The notes below the pieces were generated by a model. The model searched no databases. It was given only the letters and a program-made list of their open reading frames with translations, and was not told the origin of the DNA. Below are positions 15,287 to 17,678 of a stretch of DNA of 17,678 bases, in pieces (the first letter of the stretch is position 1; every line of letters begins with the position of its first letter). A program made the translations under genes and the position numbers. The DNA comes from Aeolococcus sp035552595 (GTDB lineage Bacteria; Chloroflexota; Dormibacteria; Aeolococcales; Aeolococcaceae). The stretch is taken from the NCBI GenBank assembly GCA_035552595.1, contig DASZKZ010000045.1:1-17678 (forward strand). Reading direction: 5' to 3'.

Positions 15287-15292
15287 ATCTTA
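15287..15292 (-). promoter_or_regulatory. -10 element of the 2-hydroxyacid dehydrogenase gene
   Basis: TAAGAT on the minus strand (15292-15287) ends 6 bp before the ATG at 15280, with no SD. It fits the leaderless pattern seen elsewhere in the window. Confidence 0.5.
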
Positions 15293-15331
15293 GGTGGCGT
15301 GGCGCATGGCCGTCGCACAGCCGATGTCGGG

Positions 15332-15337
15332 TACAAT
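15332..15337 (+). promoter_or_regulatory. -10 element of the DEAD-box helicase gene
   Basis: TACAAT matches the -10 consensus at five of six positions, in the 84 bp between the divergent genes. It is 9 bp before an in-frame TTG (15347) and 27 bp before the GTG at 15365. No clear -35 is visible. Confidence 0.5.
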
Positions 15338-15364
15338 TACGGGGTCTTGCGCTCATCCTTTCGC

Positions 15365-16593
<1,229 letters not shown>

Positions 16594-16594
<1 letters not shown>

Positions 16595-16617
16595 GCCACC
16601 CGGCAGCCGGGTCGGCT
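16594..16617 (+). terminator. hairpin at the end of the DEAD-box gene
   Basis: AGCCACCCGG pairs with CCGGGT-(c)-GGCT around the 3-nt loop CAG, a 10-bp stem with one bulged C. It begins in the last base of the helicase stop codon and ends at the first base of the next gene's -10 candidate. No T-run follows. Confidence 0.4.
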
Positions 16618-16622
16618 ACTGT
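16617..16622 (+). promoter_or_regulatory. -10 candidate for the alpha/beta hydrolase gene
   Basis: TACTGT ends 6 bp before the GTG at 16629, and no SD is present. It is a weak hexamer on its own, supported by the same spacing at other genes here. Confidence 0.35.
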
Positions 16623-16628
16623 CGGCGC

Positions 16629-17408
16629 GTGAGCGGACCCGTCATCCACGACAGCGGCGCCGGTCCCGCTCTCCTCCTGCTCCATGCGTTCCCGCTCGAC
16701 GCCTCCCAGTGGGACGGACAGGTCGCCGCTCTCAGCGACCGGTATCGCTGCCTGCGCCCCGATTTCTGGGGCTGCGGCACCTCGCCGCCACCGCCTGGTA
16801 CGGTCAGCGTCGACAGCTACGCGCGCGACGTCCTGGGCGCACTGGACGGGCTCGGCATCGATCAGTTCTCGGTCTGTGGCGGGTCGATGGGCGGATACGT
16901 GGCATTCGCCCTGCTCCGCCAGGCGCGGGACCGGGTACGCTCGCTGGTGCTCGCCAACACGCGCGCCACCGCGGACAGCAGCGACGGTCGCGCCGCGCGC
17001 CGGGCCATGGCGGAGGAGGTCCGCTCCGGTGGGGTCGAGGCCATCGTCGAGCCCACGACCGCGCGGATGCTCTGCTCGCGCTGTCGTGACGAGGTGCACA
17101 TCGCCGACCCGGTGCGCGGCCGCATCCGCCGCTGCACAACCGCGGGAGTGGTCGCCGCTCTGACCGCCATGGCCGAGCGGCCCGACAGCAGCGAGCTTCT
17201 CGGTGGCCTCGACATCCCCACCCTGGTGGTGTTGGGCAGCGCCGATCCCGTGGTGCCGGTGGAGGAGGCGCGGGCGGTGGCCGCCGCCATCCGCGGTGCT
17301 GCGCTGGAGGAGTTCAGCGGCAGCGCGCATCTCACCAACCTCGAGCAGCCGGCGCGCTTCTCCCAGGTCGTCGGCGACTTCCTGGACGCCCAGGTGACGC
17401 CGCGCTAG
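16629..17408 (+). CDS. alpha/beta-fold hydrolase
   Basis: This 259-residue protein has a complete alpha/beta-hydrolase triad: Ser86 in the nucleophile elbow GGSMGG (84-89), Asp206 in GSADPVVP and His234 in GSAHLTNLEQP. The oxyanion segment LLLHAFPLDASQW (17-29) and DFWGCGTSPPP are in the expected places. It resembles the 3-oxoadipate enol-lactonase/BioH-like group, but no pathway genes adjoin, so the substrate is unknown. The cap region contains CSRC (149-152); two more cysteines lie at 83 and 169. The GTG start has no SD and follows TACTGT by 6 bp. The gene is 34 bp after the helicase stop and converges on a small minus-strand gene. Confidence 0.9.
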   Translation: MSGPVIHDSGAGPALLLLHAFPLDASQWDGQVAALSDRYRCLRPDFWGCGTSPPPPGTVSVDSYARDVLGALDGLGIDQFSVCGGSMGGYVAFALLRQARDRVRSLVLANTRATADSSDGRAARRAMAEEVRSGGVEAIVEPTTARMLCSRCRDEVHIADPVRGRIRRCTTAGVVAALTAMAERPDSSELLGGLDIPTLVVLGSADPVVPVEEARAVAAAIRGAALEEFSGSAHLTNLEQPARFSQVVGDFLDAQVTPR

Positions 17409-17427
17409 GAGACTGAGACGCGGAGGG

Positions 17428-17559
17428 TCACGGGGCCTCCGCCGCCGGCCAGCACGTCGATTCGAACGGCGTCTTGCAGTCGTTCGCGCGCTCGTCGCTG
17501 GGCGTCTTCACCACGATCAGCGACCCCTCGGCCAGCACAGTGACCAGGGCGGCGGGCAT
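17428..17559 (-). CDS. probable small protein of 43 residues, function unknown
   Basis: The minus strand reads ATG at 17559 to TGA at 17430-17428. The protein is hydrophobic and strand-like at the start (MPAALVTVLAEGSLIVVKTP), then polar with Cys28 and Cys36 (NDCKTPFESTCWP). Nearly all its codons end in G or C (ACT and GAA are the exceptions), matching the real genes of the window and supporting a coding role. The ATG has no SD, but TAAGGT on the same strand ends 9 bp upstream, the spacing seen at other genes here. It converges on the hydrolase gene (stops 19 bp apart) and is divergent from the last gene. The two cysteines could bind metal or form a disulfide, but no family is recognised. Confidence 0.5.
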   Translation of the reverse strand: MPAALVTVLAEGSLIVVKTPSDERANDCKTPFESTCWPAAEAP

Positions 17560-17568
17560 GATCAACTG

Positions 17569-17574
17569 ACCTTA
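17569..17574 (-). promoter_or_regulatory. -10 candidate for the 43-residue protein gene
   Basis: TAAGGT on the minus strand (17574-17569) ends 9 bp before the ATG at 17559. The element is weak by itself and is listed because its position repeats the leaderless pattern. Confidence 0.3.
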
Positions 17575-17583
17575 GTCACACTG

Positions 17584-17595
17584 ACGCACGTGCGT
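17584..17595. repeat. perfect 12-bp palindrome between divergent genes
   Basis: ACGCACGTGCGT is a perfect palindrome. It is flanked by CACACT (17577-17582) and its complement AGTGTG (17602-17607), though not on the same centre. It lies between the small minus-strand gene and the last plus-strand gene, where an operator would be expected. Confidence 0.45.
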
Positions 17596-17598
17596 GAG

Positions 17599-17678
17599 GT
17601 GAGTGTGCGGAGGGTCGACTTCGGATACTTCATCCGCCCGCCTGTGGAGACCGGCACGGGCGCTCCGCGGGCGGAGCC
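17599..17678 (+). CDS. start of a possible MBL-fold metallohydrolase (partial)
   Basis: A plus-strand frame with strong G/C third-position bias runs off the right edge. It begins MSVRRVDFGYFIRPPVETGT. The strand 'RVDFGYF(I/V)RP' followed by 'ETGTG-PR-E' resembles the first strand of metallo-beta-lactamase-fold hydrolases annotated as N-acyl homoserine lactonase-like, as I recall them. The zinc-binding HxHxDH motif would lie beyond the window, so the family is a guess. GTG codons at 17590, 17599 and 17605 are all possible starts and none has a well-spaced SD. Confidence 0.45.
   Translation, partial: MSVRRVDFGYFIRPPVETGTGAPRAE

Overview
The window is a stretch of very GC-rich bacterial chromosome (about 70% G+C by eye, with G or C in nearly every third codon position). 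It is densely packed with housekeeping and metabolic genes. The 13E12/DUF222-type HNH endonuclease remnant at the left edge, the LprG-like lipoprotein with its P55-like transporter, and probable leaderless transcripts suggest Actinomycetota or a neighbouring high-GC Terrabacteria phylum such as Dormibacterota/Chloroflexota. No rRNA, tRNA, CRISPR array, IS element or prophage was seen, so the lineage is an inference.

Left part (1-2152): the 3' end of an HNH endonuclease gene on the plus strand converges with a minus-strand group. That group is csaA (tRNA-binding chaperone-like), an uncharacterised four-helix membrane protein, and an SDR-family oxidoreductase. csaA is divergent from the next unit, and the two promoters appear to overlap.

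Centre (2220-8379, plus strand): an lprG-like lipoprotein and a P55/Rv1410c-like MFS transporter, 1 bp apart, are followed by cca (tRNA nucleotidyltransferase) through an ATGA overlap. After a short gap with its own -10 element comes DUF1232-rplI-dnaB, joined by GTGA overlaps. The lipoprotein/transporter pair is the most notable system here. It is the gene pair that mycobacteria use to extract triacylglycerides from the inner membrane. The transporter in this window carries what looks like an extra, duplicated linker helix pair.

Right part (8380-17678): a 336-bp non-coding region with several dyads precedes a flippase-like integral membrane protein. Then come a soluble orphan histidine kinase and fumC, and a 3-hydroxyacyl-CoA dehydrogenase that converges on a minus-strand pair (a 2-hydroxyacid dehydrogenase and a HAD phosphatase joined by a GTGA overlap). 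A divergent DEAD-box RNA helicase, an alpha/beta hydrolase, a probable 43-residue minus-strand protein and the first codons of a possible MBL-fold hydrolase complete the window.

A recurring pattern is a TANNNT -10-like hexamer ending 6-10 nt before the start codon of the first gene of a transcription unit. Genes inside operons instead rely on 4-bp overlaps or Shine-Dalgarno sites. This suggests that leaderless mRNAs are common in this organism.
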